A program made the translations under genes and the position numbers. From an uncultured Acidimicrobiaceae bacterium (GTDB lineage: Bacteria; Actinomycetota; Acidimicrobiia; Acidimicrobiales; UBA10347), in the NCBI GenBank assembly GCA_905182135.1, contig CAJJAG010000002.1:62001-126000 (forward strand): a stretch of DNA of 64,000 bases. Reading direction: 5' to 3'. Of the stretch, positions 1-7,433 are shown one piece after another. The notes under the pieces were generated by a model, which ran no database searches, was not told where the DNA came from, and saw only the letters and a program-made list of their open reading frames with translations. Within the stretch, counting starts at the first letter, position 1; each line of letters opens with the position of its first letter.

Positions 1-797
1 CTTTCGGTGTTGTAGGAGTACCCGTCGCCGTAAGGATCAACCCGGAACGACCAGTAGCTCATCGGCATCCACACGTCGTAAAGATTATCGATATCGGCCC
101 ACGGGAAGTCGGGCCAGAACGCGGGGTTAATGACTTCGGTCTGCACCGGCGGGAGCACGATCGCCCCAAGTGGGTCAGCACCGGTCTGGATGCTTAAAAG
201 GCGAGATAGCCGGACCAAGCGCTGGTTGCGCTCTTGGACTTCGAGGCCATCCTGATTCCATTCGATGTCCACAGCTACACCGTCGAACCGGTAACCGAGC
301 ACGTCGAAATTATGTGCTGCCATCAAATGGTCAAGGTCGGTTGTGTCATCGCCCCATTTTGGCAAGTACCACGCAACCACATCGATATCGTGCTGCTCAG
401 CGCGCATCAGAAACTCGGCTAGCAGCCAGCGATCCTCGAGCAGATCAGGCGATCGATCGTCACGGCGCCCGGACTGGATATACAACGTCTGCACACCGGC
501 TGCGGCCATGTCGTCAAGCGCTGCCGGCGACAACGGCGGCACCCCGTTGTTGGCGTACGGTGGCGAGTAGTCAAAGCCGTCAACCCAGGCACCCTGACCT
601 CGATAGGCATCTACGGTTCGCTGTGTTTGCGGCTGGACCTGCACCGACCTAGGGCTGACGAGCTCAACCTCCAACCTCTGAAGTGGCGCGGCTTCCGCGA
701 CCGATCGTGTTCGGAAGAAGAACAGGCTGGCAGCGACAGCGATCGCAACCACACCAGCCCCCAGAGCAACACGGCGAAGGAGTTGGGTTGACGCCAC
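1..797 (-). CDS. Exported TIM-barrel-like hypothetical protein (3' end cut by window edge)
   Basis: A continuous minus-strand frame runs from GTG at 797 off the left edge of the window (about 265 residues seen). An in-frame TAG lies three codons upstream of the GTG, so this start is nearly forced. Residues about 6-25 form a basic stretch followed by a hydrophobic anchor, so the protein is probably secreted or membrane-tethered. The rest contains GAWVDGFDYSPPY, a GVQTLYIQSGR strand, a VVAWYLPKW strand and FDGVAVDIEWN. This rhythm of beta strands ending in acidic residues resembles glycoside-hydrolase-like TIM barrels. I do not recognise a named family, and carbohydrate activity is inference. 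It is transcribed away from carD. Confidence 0.7.
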   Translation of the reverse strand, partial: MASTQLLRRVALGAGVVAIAVAASLFFFRTRSVAEAAPLQRLEVELVSPRSVQVQPQTQRTVDAYRGQGAWVDGFDYSPPYANNGVPPLSPAALDDMAAAGVQTLYIQSGRRDDRSPDLLEDRWLLAEFLMRAEQHDIDVVAWYLPKWGDDTTDLDHLMAAHNFDVLGYRFDGVAVDIEWNQDGLEVQERNQRLVRLSRLLSIQTGADPLGAIVLPPVQTEVINPAFWPDFPWADIDNLYDVWMPMSYWSFRVDPYGDGYSYNTE

Positions 798-905
798 CTT
801 GAGAAGCTACTTGCCGTGAACCCTGAAAATCTGTCACGTATGGGTGCAATCGTCCTCAGTGTCGGGCATTGTTACGTGTTCGCTTTGTAATAACAATGGA
901 GCACT

Positions 906-1388
906 ATGTCCTTCAAAGCCGGAGATCGCGTCGTTTACCCTCATCACGGCGCTGCCGTGGTTGAGAAAAAAGAGAAGATCGCGGCATTCGGTCACGAAGA
1001 ACGCGAATACCTAGTTCTTCGTATGGCCCATGGCGAGATGACACTCCGAGTACCCGTAGACAGCGTCGACGATGTCGGCATGCGTTGGCCGATCAGCGGT
1101 GACGACGTCGACGACCTTTTCGATGTGCTCAGGAAGCGCGACGTTCGCGAGCCCTCGAACTGGAGCCGCCGCTTCAAGAACCACCAAGAGAAGCTCAAGT
1201 CTGGTGACGTTTACCAGGTAGCCGAAGTTGTTCGGAACCTGGCACTGCGTGATCGAGACAAGGGATTATCGGCTGGCGAGAAGACCTTGTACCAAAAAGC
1301 ACGTTCTGTTCTGGTCAGCGAACTCAGTTTCGCACTCGACGTCAGTGAAGATGACGCCATGGACAAGGTCGACGGCGCGCTCGAGTAA
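906..1388 (+). CDS. carD: CarD/CdnL-family RNA polymerase-binding regulator
   Basis: 160 residues, the usual length for the family. The N-terminal segment (about 1-60) begins with FKAGDRVVYPHHGAAVVE, the hallmark of the CarD_CdnL_TRCF RNA-polymerase-interacting domain. The helical C-terminal half (about 65-160) is the DNA-contacting part in known family members. CarD binds the RNAP beta subunit and stabilises open complexes at rRNA and housekeeping promoters. ATG at 906 follows a GGAG about 5 nt upstream. The gene is followed by tRNA-Gln and tRNA-Glu on the same strand and may share stable-RNA regulation with them. Nothing looks unusual in the protein. Confidence 0.93.
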   Translation: MSFKAGDRVVYPHHGAAVVEKKEKIAAFGHEEREYLVLRMAHGEMTLRVPVDSVDDVGMRWPISGDDVDDLFDVLRKRDVREPSNWSRRFKNHQEKLKSGDVYQVAEVVRNLALRDRDKGLSAGEKTLYQKARSVLVSELSFALDVSEDDAMDKVDGALE

Positions 1389-1472
1389 ATCAAGCGAATA
1401 GGCTGAACAGCCGAATAGCCACTCGATCAGTGTGGGCGATCCGTTTCAGGACGTTACGCTAAGCGGTCGCAA

Positions 1473-1544
1473 TCGGGCGTGGTGTAATTGGTAACACAGC
1501 TGGTTCTGGTCCAGTCGTTGGGGGTTCAAGTCCTCCCGCCCGAG
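1473..1544 (+). tRNA. tRNA-Gln (CTG)
   Basis: A 72-nt cloverleaf with a perfect 7-bp acceptor stem (tcgggcg with cgcccga), an anticodon loop TTCTGGT giving anticodon CTG, a GGTTCAAGTCC T-loop and discriminator G at 1544. CCA is not encoded. It lies 84 nt after carD and 90 nt before tRNA-Glu on the same strand. Confidence 0.95.
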
Positions 1545-1547
1545 CAA

Positions 1548-1574
1548 ATATCTTAGACACTTCGTCTGAGATAT
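1548..1574 (+). other. Strong hairpin between tRNA-Gln and tRNA-Glu
   Basis: An 11-bp stem (1548-1558 with 1564-1574, one T-G pair) closes a 5-nt ACTTC loop, starting 4 nt after the tRNA-Gln body. No U-tract follows, so it is not a classical rho-independent terminator. It could be a processing element or a terminator without U-tail. The stem is seen in the sequence; the role is inference. Confidence 0.6.
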
Positions 1575-1633
1575 CGCGTCGCCTTACGGCGGCGGCCACG
1601 CCGGTGAAAACCAGTGTGACAATTGAAAGTCCG

Positions 1634-1706
1634 GCCCCGTTCGTCTAGCGGCCTAGGACGCCACCCTCTCAAGGTGGTAGCACGGGTTCAAATCCCGTAC
1701 GGGGTA
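1634..1706 (+). tRNA. tRNA-Glu (CTC)
   Basis: A 73-nt cloverleaf: acceptor gccccgt pairs with acggggt (one G-U), the anticodon stem is ccacc/ggtgg with loop CTCTCAA giving anticodon CTC, the T-arm is cgggTTCAAATcccg and the discriminator is A at 1706. CCA is not encoded. A weak hairpin (TGTTGT/ACAACA, about 1713-1731) follows. Confidence 0.95.
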
Positions 1707-1943
1707 CAAAAGTGTTGTGGGTTAAACAACATGTTGGAATAGCGAATGGCTTCCTGTCCATAATCGGCGCAGACGGTCCGTTCGAGGCATCGCTTCGAAC
1801 GACCAGGACTGGAGATGTCGGCTCGGCCTAGACCTGGGTCGCGGTTACTCGCGCCGGGCTCGGCAGAGGTCGATCTGGTCTGTGATCGTGCGGGCAACGT
1901 TGGTCAGCTGATCAGCCCAGGACCTCGGTCATAAGCTGTCGCT

Positions 1944-2744
1944 ATGCATGTAACTCGTACCGACGAGCAGTGGAAGCTGCTCAACGAAGCCGCCCCCGAT
2001 GTTCCGATCGTGATGCTCAATCTGATTCGATTCCGCGACACTGCCCTCGACGGCCATGGGTGCGACGGCATGACCGGTGAAGCGGCGTACGCCGAGTACG
2101 GCCGCCGACTACGAGCGCTGGCCGCTGAGTTTCCCGGCAGCCCCTTTTGGGTAGGTGATGCGGGGCGGACCTACATCGGACCTGATGAAGAGACGTGGGA
2201 CCTCGTGCTGTGTGTTGGTTATGAGTCAGTCTCGATCTTCCGGGACATGCTCGCTACGCCGGCGTATCAGCAGGCGGCGCAGGCTCGTACCGCTGCGGTG
2301 GCTGACTCGCGTCTCGTCCTGATGAACAAGACCGGCGGTGTGGGCGATGGCATGCAACGGTGGGCGGCCGGAGGCGCAGAAGCCGACGAGGCGACGGACC
2401 CAATCATCATGCTGAATCTCATCCGCTACCACGACAAAGCGCTCGCCGGTCACACCTGCGACGACATGACCGGTGAAGAGGCCTACTCCGAATACGTCCG
2501 CCGTCTCCAGAACATGAACAGCCACGACTGCCCGGGCACCATCATCTGGGATGGTGCCGGCCAAGCGACCATTATCGGGCCCACAGATGAGACCTGGGAT
2601 CGGATCTTGCTTATGGCGTACCCCTCTATCGCCGACTTCCGTCGGATGGTTAACTCTGAGATCTACAAGACCGCGGGCCCAGCCCGTACTGCCGCGGTGC
2701 TCGACTCCCGCCTCATCCTGACCCACCAGAAGTTCCCGCGGTAA
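1944..2744 (+). CDS. Tandem two-domain DUF1330-like protein
   Basis: 266 residues made of two homologous halves (about 1-133 and 134-266). Each half carries a PIxMLNLIRxxDxAL strand, a MTGExAYxEYxRRL helix, a GPxxETWDxxLxxxYxS segment and ends in ARTAAVxDSRLxL. This is the ferredoxin-like dimeric alpha/beta-barrel fold of DUF1330 proteins, which normally occur as single ~100-residue domains that dimerise. Here one chain carries both protomers. No catalytic role is assigned. The ATG at 1944 lacks a strong ribosome-binding site. It is followed by recombinase debris. Confidence 0.8.
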   Translation: MHVTRTDEQWKLLNEAAPDVPIVMLNLIRFRDTALDGHGCDGMTGEAAYAEYGRRLRALAAEFPGSPFWVGDAGRTYIGPDEETWDLVLCVGYESVSIFRDMLATPAYQQAAQARTAAVADSRLVLMNKTGGVGDGMQRWAAGGAEADEATDPIIMLNLIRYHDKALAGHTCDDMTGEEAYSEYVRRLQNMNSHDCPGTIIWDGAGQATIIGPTDETWDRILLMAYPSIADFRRMVNSEIYKTAGPARTAAVLDSRLILTHQKFPR

Positions 2745-2785
2745 CGATCCAGGTTCTTATGACCAGTGCACCATTGATGCCTTGA

Positions 2786-2980
2786 GTGAAGGCTTCTGGT
2801 GTGCGCCGAGGCCGACCTGTAGAGCAGAAGCCCAACACGCTGGCTCGAATCGCCTTAGAACGCTCTCAGGGACGCTCGATGCGGGCTATTGCTAACGATC
2901 TCAATGATGAGGGAGTCCCTCCCGCTCGCGGCGGTAAGCGGCATCCTTCAACTTGCAGCGATCCTTCGAACCAAAGCCCA
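2786..2980 (+). pseudogene. Remnant of a serine recombinase/resolvase C-terminal region (frameshifted)
   Basis: Conceptual translation gives RRGRP, then LARIALERSQGRSMRAIAND and LNDEGVPPARGGKRHPS. This matches the linker region of large serine recombinases, where a helix-turn-helix-like segment is followed by GGxWHPSTV. After HPS the reading continues in the next frame (TLAAILRTKA) near 2950, indicating a frameshift, and no catalytic serine domain is present upstream. The fragment lies about 1.1 kb after tRNA-Glu and is probably a leftover of an integrated element. The family match is by motif recognition only. Confidence 0.6.
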
Positions 2981-3052
2981 TGCCCAGCCGGTTCTCCCTC
3001 TTGTGGCTGCTGCTTGTCCCAGCGGTGGTGATATCTCTGCTTTGATCAAGGT

Positions 3053-3323
3053 TCACGCGGTTAGTGATGATTCAGTAAATGTGGGGTCGGTTTGCTGAGC
3101 TCCGCTGGGAAGTGGGAGTGCCGTCGCCCATCGGCGTATGGCCCACAAGTACATGGCGAGGAGGATGGTCTCCGATTCGGCTGCGGCTGTCCCACCAACC
3201 ATTGAGACAGGGGTCAGCTGCGTGGGCGACGTCCAAGTAGCCGATCGAGACGATCCATGCGCCAGCGAACATGACGGTGGCGGCGCACAACCAGCCGGGA
3301 GCGCGGCGGGTTCTTCGCTCCAT
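3053..3323 (-). pseudogene. Possible frameshifted small membrane protein gene
   Basis: From ATG at 3323 the frame reads MERRTRRAPGWLCAATVMFA and continues into GAWIVSIGYLDVAHAADP, a good transmembrane segment. It then turns into low-plausibility sequence. An overlapping frame carries SMVGGTAAAESETILLAMYL followed by WAIRRWATALPL, a second helix-like stretch. Joining the two around 3205 gives a coherent two-helix protein ending at 3053. A single-base frameshift in a decayed gene is the simplest reading, but chance hydrophobic ORFs cannot be excluded. Confidence 0.3.
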
Positions 3324-3573
3324 GTTGCGCCACGGAGCCGAGCCCGAAGCGCTATCGCTTTCTGTTCCTCGGCCTGTTGTTCGTTCCGGTGATCACGCGG
3401 CATCACATCACAGGATCTCGCGGGATTGACCACTTCCGCCAGAGCGACAGCCCTTTCCACCAACTCGCAGCAGAGGACACTAATCCGCCACTTTGGCACC
3501 GTTGGTCAGGAGACCCCAGATGCCGACGGCGGCAACTCTGATTGTGCCGAAACGCTGAATCCTTGTCGACTAC

Positions 3574-3840
3574 TCACGAAGTTGCGTTGGTTGCTGTGAG
3601 TCTGACGATTGGTGCGTACGTTTGCCAGGCACGTTCGTGCCAGTAGTACAAGATCATCTTTGCGACGGCCTCGACGCCGCCGATCGCTGCGCCCGCGGTC
3701 AGGTCACCAGTGACGAACCAAGCAATGAGGAAGGTTGTTGCCGAAGCAACGACCCGCCAGGAGAGTGTCTTTAGCAGCGTCTGGCGCCGGGTGGCTGCCG
3801 ATTCGCCGATTGGTTGTGGCATTAGAGGTGTAGACCGCAC
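3574..3840 (-). CDS. DUF2061 family small membrane protein
   Basis: 88 residues. After a polar N-terminus it has RRQTLLKTLSWRVVASATTF running into LIAWFVTGDLTAGAAIG, then GGVEAVAKMILYYWHERAW. This pattern of KT.SWR, a transmembrane helix, and a second helix ending YYxHERxW is typical of DUF2061 inner-membrane proteins. Its ATG at 3840 lies inside the 3' end of cysH (19-nt overlap), so it is probably translationally coupled. The pairing suggests a role alongside sulfate assimilation, but the biochemical function of the family is not established. Confidence 0.85.
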   Translation of the reverse strand: MRSTPLMPQPIGESAATRRQTLLKTLSWRVVASATTFLIAWFVTGDLTAGAAIGGVEAVAKMILYYWHERAWQTYAPIVRLTATNATS

Positions 3841-4472
3841 TCGGAGCGTTCAGAACCTTGCCAACGTCCTGAGCGTTCGTCCATGTCGCTAGGCCGGCTA
3901 GTGCATGGCTCGCACCCGATAGAGGTGTAGCCGTTCAACAGCAGTGGATTTAGCAAGACGTCGTTTGCGTCTCGGTACGCGTTCACGTCGTCGTCGGTCC
4001 ACGACGCCAGAGGGTTGATCTTGGTGAGTCCTCGTCGATCAGTTTCGACGAGTTGTGATTTTGCCCGGGTGGCGGTCTCGGTGCGTCTTAGCCCGCTTAT
4101 CCATGCCCGCTTCTTGTCGAGGGCTTGTTCGAGTAGAGCTGTTTTGGTGTCGCAGCATTCGCCAGCAGCGATATCGGCTTGGACATCTTCTATTGGGCCG
4201 ACCCGGCGGACCGTGATCCCATATTGGCGTTCGACTCGGGCGACGGTCTCGATCGTTTCGCGAAAGTGGTAGCCGTTATCGAGGAACACGACGTCGATCC
4301 TGGGGTGGATCCGCATGGCGATGTCGATCAGCGTGCTGTCTTGCATTGAGGAAAGCAAACAGACTTCGCTTCCGAAGCTCTCTACCGCCCACCTCACACA
4401 AGCAGCGGCGGTCTCAATCGCCCTGTCTAGGTTGAAACCATCGAAAGTTGACTGACTGGGTCGGGTATTCAT
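3822..4472 (-). CDS. cysH: Assimilatory adenylylsulfate (APS) reductase
   Basis: 216 residues of the PAPS/APS reductase family (PP-loop fold). Visible motifs are LLSSMQDS (about 39-46, nucleotide-binding loop), E-C-C (105-107), GLRRTETATRAKSQLVE (127-143), INPLASWTDDDV (152-163), GCEPC (186-190) and the catalytic ECGLHL tail (C212). The CC...CxxC set ligates a [4Fe-4S] cluster and distinguishes APS reductases from cluster-free PAPS reductases such as E. coli CysH. The enzyme reduces APS to sulfite with thioredoxin as donor. ATG at 4472 is preceded by an inverted repeat at 4491-4511, a likely operator. It overlaps the DUF2061 gene downstream. No other cys genes are within the window. Confidence 0.92.
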   Translation of the reverse strand: MNTRPSQSTFDGFNLDRAIETAAACVRWAVESFGSEVCLLSSMQDSTLIDIAMRIHPRIDVVFLDNGYHFRETIETVARVERQYGITVRRVGPIEDVQADIAAGECCDTKTALLEQALDKKRAWISGLRRTETATRAKSQLVETDRRGLTKINPLASWTDDDVNAYRDANDVLLNPLLLNGYTSIGCEPCTSRPSDMDERSGRWQGSERSECGLHL

Positions 4473-4490
4473 ATCGTCACCCTAACTGAA

Positions 4491-4511
4491 ACCCGACTAC
4501 TTCAGTCGGGT
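4491..4511. promoter_or_regulatory. Inverted repeat upstream of cysH, candidate operator
   Basis: ACCCGAC (4491-4497), 7-nt spacer, GTCGGGT (4505-4511): a perfect 7-bp palindrome 19 nt upstream of the cysH start codon. GTCGGGTAT occurs again at 4460-4468 inside the first cysH codons, and a related GCGGGTAT lies near 4519. The position fits a repressor or attenuation site controlling sulfate reduction; the regulator is unknown. Confidence 0.45.
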
Positions 4512-5044
4512 ATGTACTGGCGGGTATCCCGGTGCCAAAGAAAATCGGCGTACCGCGGGTCTGTCAGGAGAACGGCATAACGGGTCTGGCCGGCTATTTG
4601 TTCTTGGCTGGGTGTGATTCTAGAAGAGTCTCCCTTCGAAGGCGATGGCGTTGAGTGCTGGTTTCCCGCGGTTAATCCAGCGTTCTTGGCCGGTGCCTTT
4701 GGGCTCCAGTGATCGAACGCCTGCCGAGTTCCGCTGCGTTCGGTGCAAGCTCACCGGAACTCACGAATCACCAGAAAGTTGACGCAACATCAAGAAAAGT
4801 AAACCTAATGAGACAGCTCTCAAACCCTCAATTCAGGATCTAGGTCCCACGGCCACCACTGTTTTCGCTTGATTCGTCCTCATCATGTGCACCCCGACGG
4901 GCTTGGTGACTCGACGGGCAGTGTTCACCGGGGCATATGCACGCAACAGCTCCGCAACTGCGGTCGGTATCAGACAGGGTTTCGCTACCAGGCGTCGTCG
5001 ATTTCAGCGCCGCAGTGATCACAGAAAGCAAGCCCGGAGCAAGC

Positions 5045-5066
5045 GCTCAGCCTGGTACGGCTGAGC
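5045..5066. other. Perfect 8-bp stem-loop
   Basis: GCTCAGCC (5045-5052) pairs perfectly with GGCTGAGC (5059-5066) around a TGGTAC loop. AGCGC and GCGCT extend the pairing outward with a small bulge. There is no T-run on either side, so a standard terminator is unlikely. Confidence 0.5.
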
Positions 5067-5286
5067 AAGCGCTATCACCACCCCTTCTATAGCGGTGACC
5101 TGCGTGCATGCCCGATCGGAAACGTGTCTTGAGAACCAAGGGAAGGCGGTGAGAACACGTCTTCGACAGCGACGTGATAGATCGCTGGTGTTGATCTTTT
5201 TGTGTCACTCATCGCGATCCACCGTTGTGTCGGAATGCGTCTTGTTCTGTCAGGTGGGTGAATGGTCGTTCTTCGAGTTCGTCTTT

Positions 5287-5321
5287 GTGTTCCAACCCTT
5301 GTCGTGTTCCAACCCCTTGTC
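5287..5321. repeat. Direct tandem duplication, 17/18 bp
   Basis: GTGTTCCAACCCTTGTC (5287-5303) is followed immediately by the same unit with one extra C (5304-5321). Confidence 0.85.
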
Positions 5322-5420
5322 GCAGTACTTGGTGCACCATTCAGGAAGCTTTGATCGCCCAGCAAGCAGAGCGAAACGAATGGGGGCGGCAAAACGAACT
5401 CCCCCACTTGGTGACGCCCC

Positions 5421-5708
5421 CTAGGCCACCTTGTCCACGAAGCTCACGTGCATTTTGACGATCGGATTATCAAACCCGGAGAAGACTGCAGCTCGTTCTG
5501 GCGACGGGTCGTACTCAGCCATTGCGGCTTCAAAGTCACCGTCGTGGCTCACCGCCCATACGAATTGCAGATTGTCGTAGTCGGCGTACGCCCAGTGGAC
5601 GGTAAAGCCATACTTCTCGCGCACCGGTATCAAGCTTGGAAACCAGGCGGCCAACCGTCCCAGGCCAGCCTCATCGGCAAGGTCATATCGTCGAAGTTGC
5701 GTTCTCAT
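5421..5708 (-). CDS. NIPSNAP-like / dimeric alpha-beta-barrel hypothetical protein
   Basis: 95 residues beginning MRTQLRRYDL, with LAAWFPSLIPVREKYGFTV and WAYADYDNLQFVWAVSHDGD and ending in a short beta strand (VKMHVSFV). The order strand, helix, strand with aromatic residues resembles NIPSNAP or antibiotic-biosynthesis-monooxygenase-like small domains. No catalytic residues can be named. ATG at 5708 is preceded by AGGAG about 7 nt upstream, which supports the start. It is divergent from tRNA-Pro. Confidence 0.7.
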   Translation of the reverse strand: MRTQLRRYDLADEAGLGRLAAWFPSLIPVREKYGFTVHWAYADYDNLQFVWAVSHDGDFEAAMAEYDPSPERAAVFSGFDNPIVKMHVSFVDKVA

Positions 5709-5786
5709 TGCAGGCTCCTAGTAAGTCAATGTTCATTGGGAACCCACACAATTTGGTTGATCATAAGCATATGACCCAAATCACCA

Positions 5787-5816
5787 TTGAATTGAACTTC
5801 GGATAGGGCATACTAA
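5787..5816 (+). promoter_or_regulatory. Candidate promoter of tRNA-Pro
   Basis: TTGAAT (5787-5792) and TACTAA (5811-5816) are spaced by 18 nt, with the tRNA 35 nt downstream. A CATACT at 5809-5814 is an alternative -10. Both elements deviate from the sigma-70 consensus; the position supports the call. Confidence 0.4.
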
Positions 5817-5850
5817 GCGCCGATGATTTCCCACTCCGGTGAGAAGTTCT

Positions 5851-5925
5851 CGGGCTGTGGCGCAGCTTGGCTAGCGCACCTGCTTTGGGAGCAGGGGGTC
5901 GTGAGTTCGAATCTCACCAGCCCGA
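5851..5925 (+). tRNA. tRNA-Pro (TGG)
   Basis: A 75-nt cloverleaf: acceptor CGGGCTG pairs with CAGCCCG, anticodon stem cctgc/gcagg with loop TTTGGGA gives anticodon TGG, T-arm is gtgagTTCGAATctcac, and the discriminator is A at 5925. The C1-G72 acceptor end is typical of bacterial tRNA-Pro. CCA is not encoded. A rho-independent terminator follows directly. Confidence 0.96.
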
Positions 5926-5936
5926 CCCAGTAAGAC

Positions 5937-5970
5937 GCTCGTTGCTCAGGCAACGAGCTTCTTGCGTTTT
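5937..5970 (+). terminator. Rho-independent terminator of tRNA-Pro
   Basis: A perfect 9-bp stem GCTCGTTGC/GCAACGAGC (5937-5945 with 5950-5958) with a TCAG loop is followed by a T-rich tail ending in TTTT. Confidence 0.85.
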
Positions 5971-6295
5971 CAGGCAGCTCGAGTTGTAGCTACTCGCTTG
6001 TTAGCCGGTCGCCAGGTCTATTTCGACGCGCAAATGACCCGGTCCCTCAGCGCTTTCATTGTCATCGAACCCGGCAGATACTGCCCGGGATTATCCTCTA
6101 GCTCACTGGCACAGCTGTTGTTTCACTAGCTAAAACGATGCTGCGCTCTGTTGGCCCATCAACGTCGATAGCAAACACTCGTTCCGCTCGCTAAACGAGC
6201 GCAGAAAACGACCCTGCGTTCTTGGTTGCCATCCCAAAGTCGAACCAACCGATCCAACGCAAATCTCATGGTGCGCAGCGCCTACGATAGTCACA
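5971..6295. other. Intergenic region upstream of ilvE
   Basis: 325 bp without a supported gene. A 6-bp hairpin (CGCTCG-CTAAA-CGAGCG, 6185-6201) lies 95 nt before ilvE. No leader peptide rich in branched-chain codons and no T-box is recognisable by eye. Confidence 0.5.
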
Positions 6296-7312
6296 ATGGC
6301 TACTGCAGATCCCTTCAGCGAACCCTTTGGCACCCTTTTCGGCGACCAGATCACGGTCGCACACGGCAGCCCAACCGGGTACACCTACAGCGGTGCTGCC
6401 CAGCCGATTGCCGATATTTCGCTTCATCCCGGCTCTCACGCGCTGCACTATGGCAGCACCTGTTTCGAGGGTCTCAAAGCACATACGCAGTTAGATGGAT
6501 CGGTCGCCATCTTCCGACTCAACGACCATATTGCTCGGTTCCGTATTTCGATCGGCCTGCTACGACTACCTGTGCCCGACACGGACCTGCTGCGCGACAT
6601 GTTCATGCAAGCAGCCGTCGCCAATCTCGAGCACACGCCACCCCAGCCAGGTTCTTTGTACCTGCGCCCGACGATGCTGGGCATGGATCCGAACATTGGT
6701 GCGGCTGCAGCGCCCAGCGAAACCAGTCTTCTCTATGTGCTGACCAGCCCTGTCGGTGATTATTTCGCCGGCGGTATCCGCCCGCTGAGCCTGCTACTCG
6801 AAACCAAGACACCTCGCACGACCCCCCACTTCGGATCGATCAAGAGCGGGGCCAACTACGTCATGGCTCTTGGGCCAACGCTCGACGCCAAAGCGGCACA
6901 CGGTGTCGACCAAGTACTCTTTGCCACCAGTGGCGACACCACCGAAACTGGCGCTGCAAACTTCTTTATGGTCGACGACCATCGGCTTATAACCCGCCAC
7001 CTCGACGACTCGTTCCTGCATGGCGTGACTCGCTCCTCGATCATCACCATGGCCACCGATCTGGGCTACACGATCGAAGAACGCTCGATACCTGCAAGCG
7101 AGATTCTTGAGCGCACCGGCGATACCGAAATGTTTCTGTCCGGCACCGCAGCAATCATCGCCCCGATCGGATCATTGATATCTGAAAGCGGCACAAGCAA
7201 GATCGGCGACGGTCAGCCAGGGCCCAACACACTGAAGTTACGTCAGGCCCTAGTCGACGTGCAATCTGGTGCCGCAGCAGATCCTCATAATTGGCGCACC
7301 ACCGTCGAGTAG
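6296..7312 (+). CDS. ilvE: Branched-chain-amino-acid aminotransferase
   Basis: 338 residues of the fold-type IV PLP aminotransferase family. Visible hallmarks are HYGSTCFEGLKA (51-62), the PLP lysine in GSIKSGANY (K183), and ETGAANFFMV (218-226), where Glu218 is the expected pyridine-N contact. It interconverts the branched-chain amino acids with their 2-oxo acids and is the final step of Val, Leu and Ile synthesis. Dense leu/cim genes lie within 10 kb, which supports the biosynthetic role. ATG at 6296 gives the expected N-terminus. It stands alone on the plus strand and converges with the DUF218 operon. Confidence 0.93.
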   Translation: MATADPFSEPFGTLFGDQITVAHGSPTGYTYSGAAQPIADISLHPGSHALHYGSTCFEGLKAHTQLDGSVAIFRLNDHIARFRISIGLLRLPVPDTDLLRDMFMQAAVANLEHTPPQPGSLYLRPTMLGMDPNIGAAAAPSETSLLYVLTSPVGDYFAGGIRPLSLLLETKTPRTTPHFGSIKSGANYVMALGPTLDAKAAHGVDQVLFATSGDTTETGAANFFMVDDHRLITRHLDDSFLHGVTRSSIITMATDLGYTIEERSIPASEILERTGDTEMFLSGTAAIIAPIGSLISESGTSKIGDGQPGPNTLKLRQALVDVQSGAAADPHNWRTTVE

Positions 7313-7433
7313 CCCCTCGGATCCTGAGCCCGAACTGCAGTCCGTCCCTCGGGCGTCCTTGAAGGCCCAAACGCCAGCGGAGCGGAGATGCTTCGACTCA
7401 GGCAACCACGCCGAAGTCAGATCGACTACGCGG

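Larger units (their letters stand above)
4512..5420. other. Gene-poor interval of about 0.9 kb between cysH and the NIPSNAP-like gene
   Basis: No convincing gene is visible. Near 4638-4765 the minus strand has a short frame with GTGQERWINRGKPALNAIAF, which vaguely recalls the tail of a transposase but is too short to assign. A strong hairpin lies at 5045-5066 and a 17/18-bp direct duplication at 5287-5321. Overlapping ORFs of 63-109 codons (minus 4840-5031 and 5087-5407, plus 5095-5424) look random in composition and lack homology cues. The interval probably holds decayed accessory DNA. Confidence 0.5.

Noticed and set aside
170..652. 160-codon plus-strand ORF
   Set aside because: Antisense to the truncated exported protein, which gives coherent hydrophobic and beta-strand patterns.
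4638..4765. Short minus frame resembling a transposase tail (QERWINRGKPALNAIAFEGR)
   Set aside because: Too short and only a vague resemblance; not enough to call an insertion sequence.
5095..5424. 109-codon plus-strand ORF
   Set aside because: Covers the 17/18-bp duplication; composition is random-looking and another ORF of similar length lies on the opposite strand.
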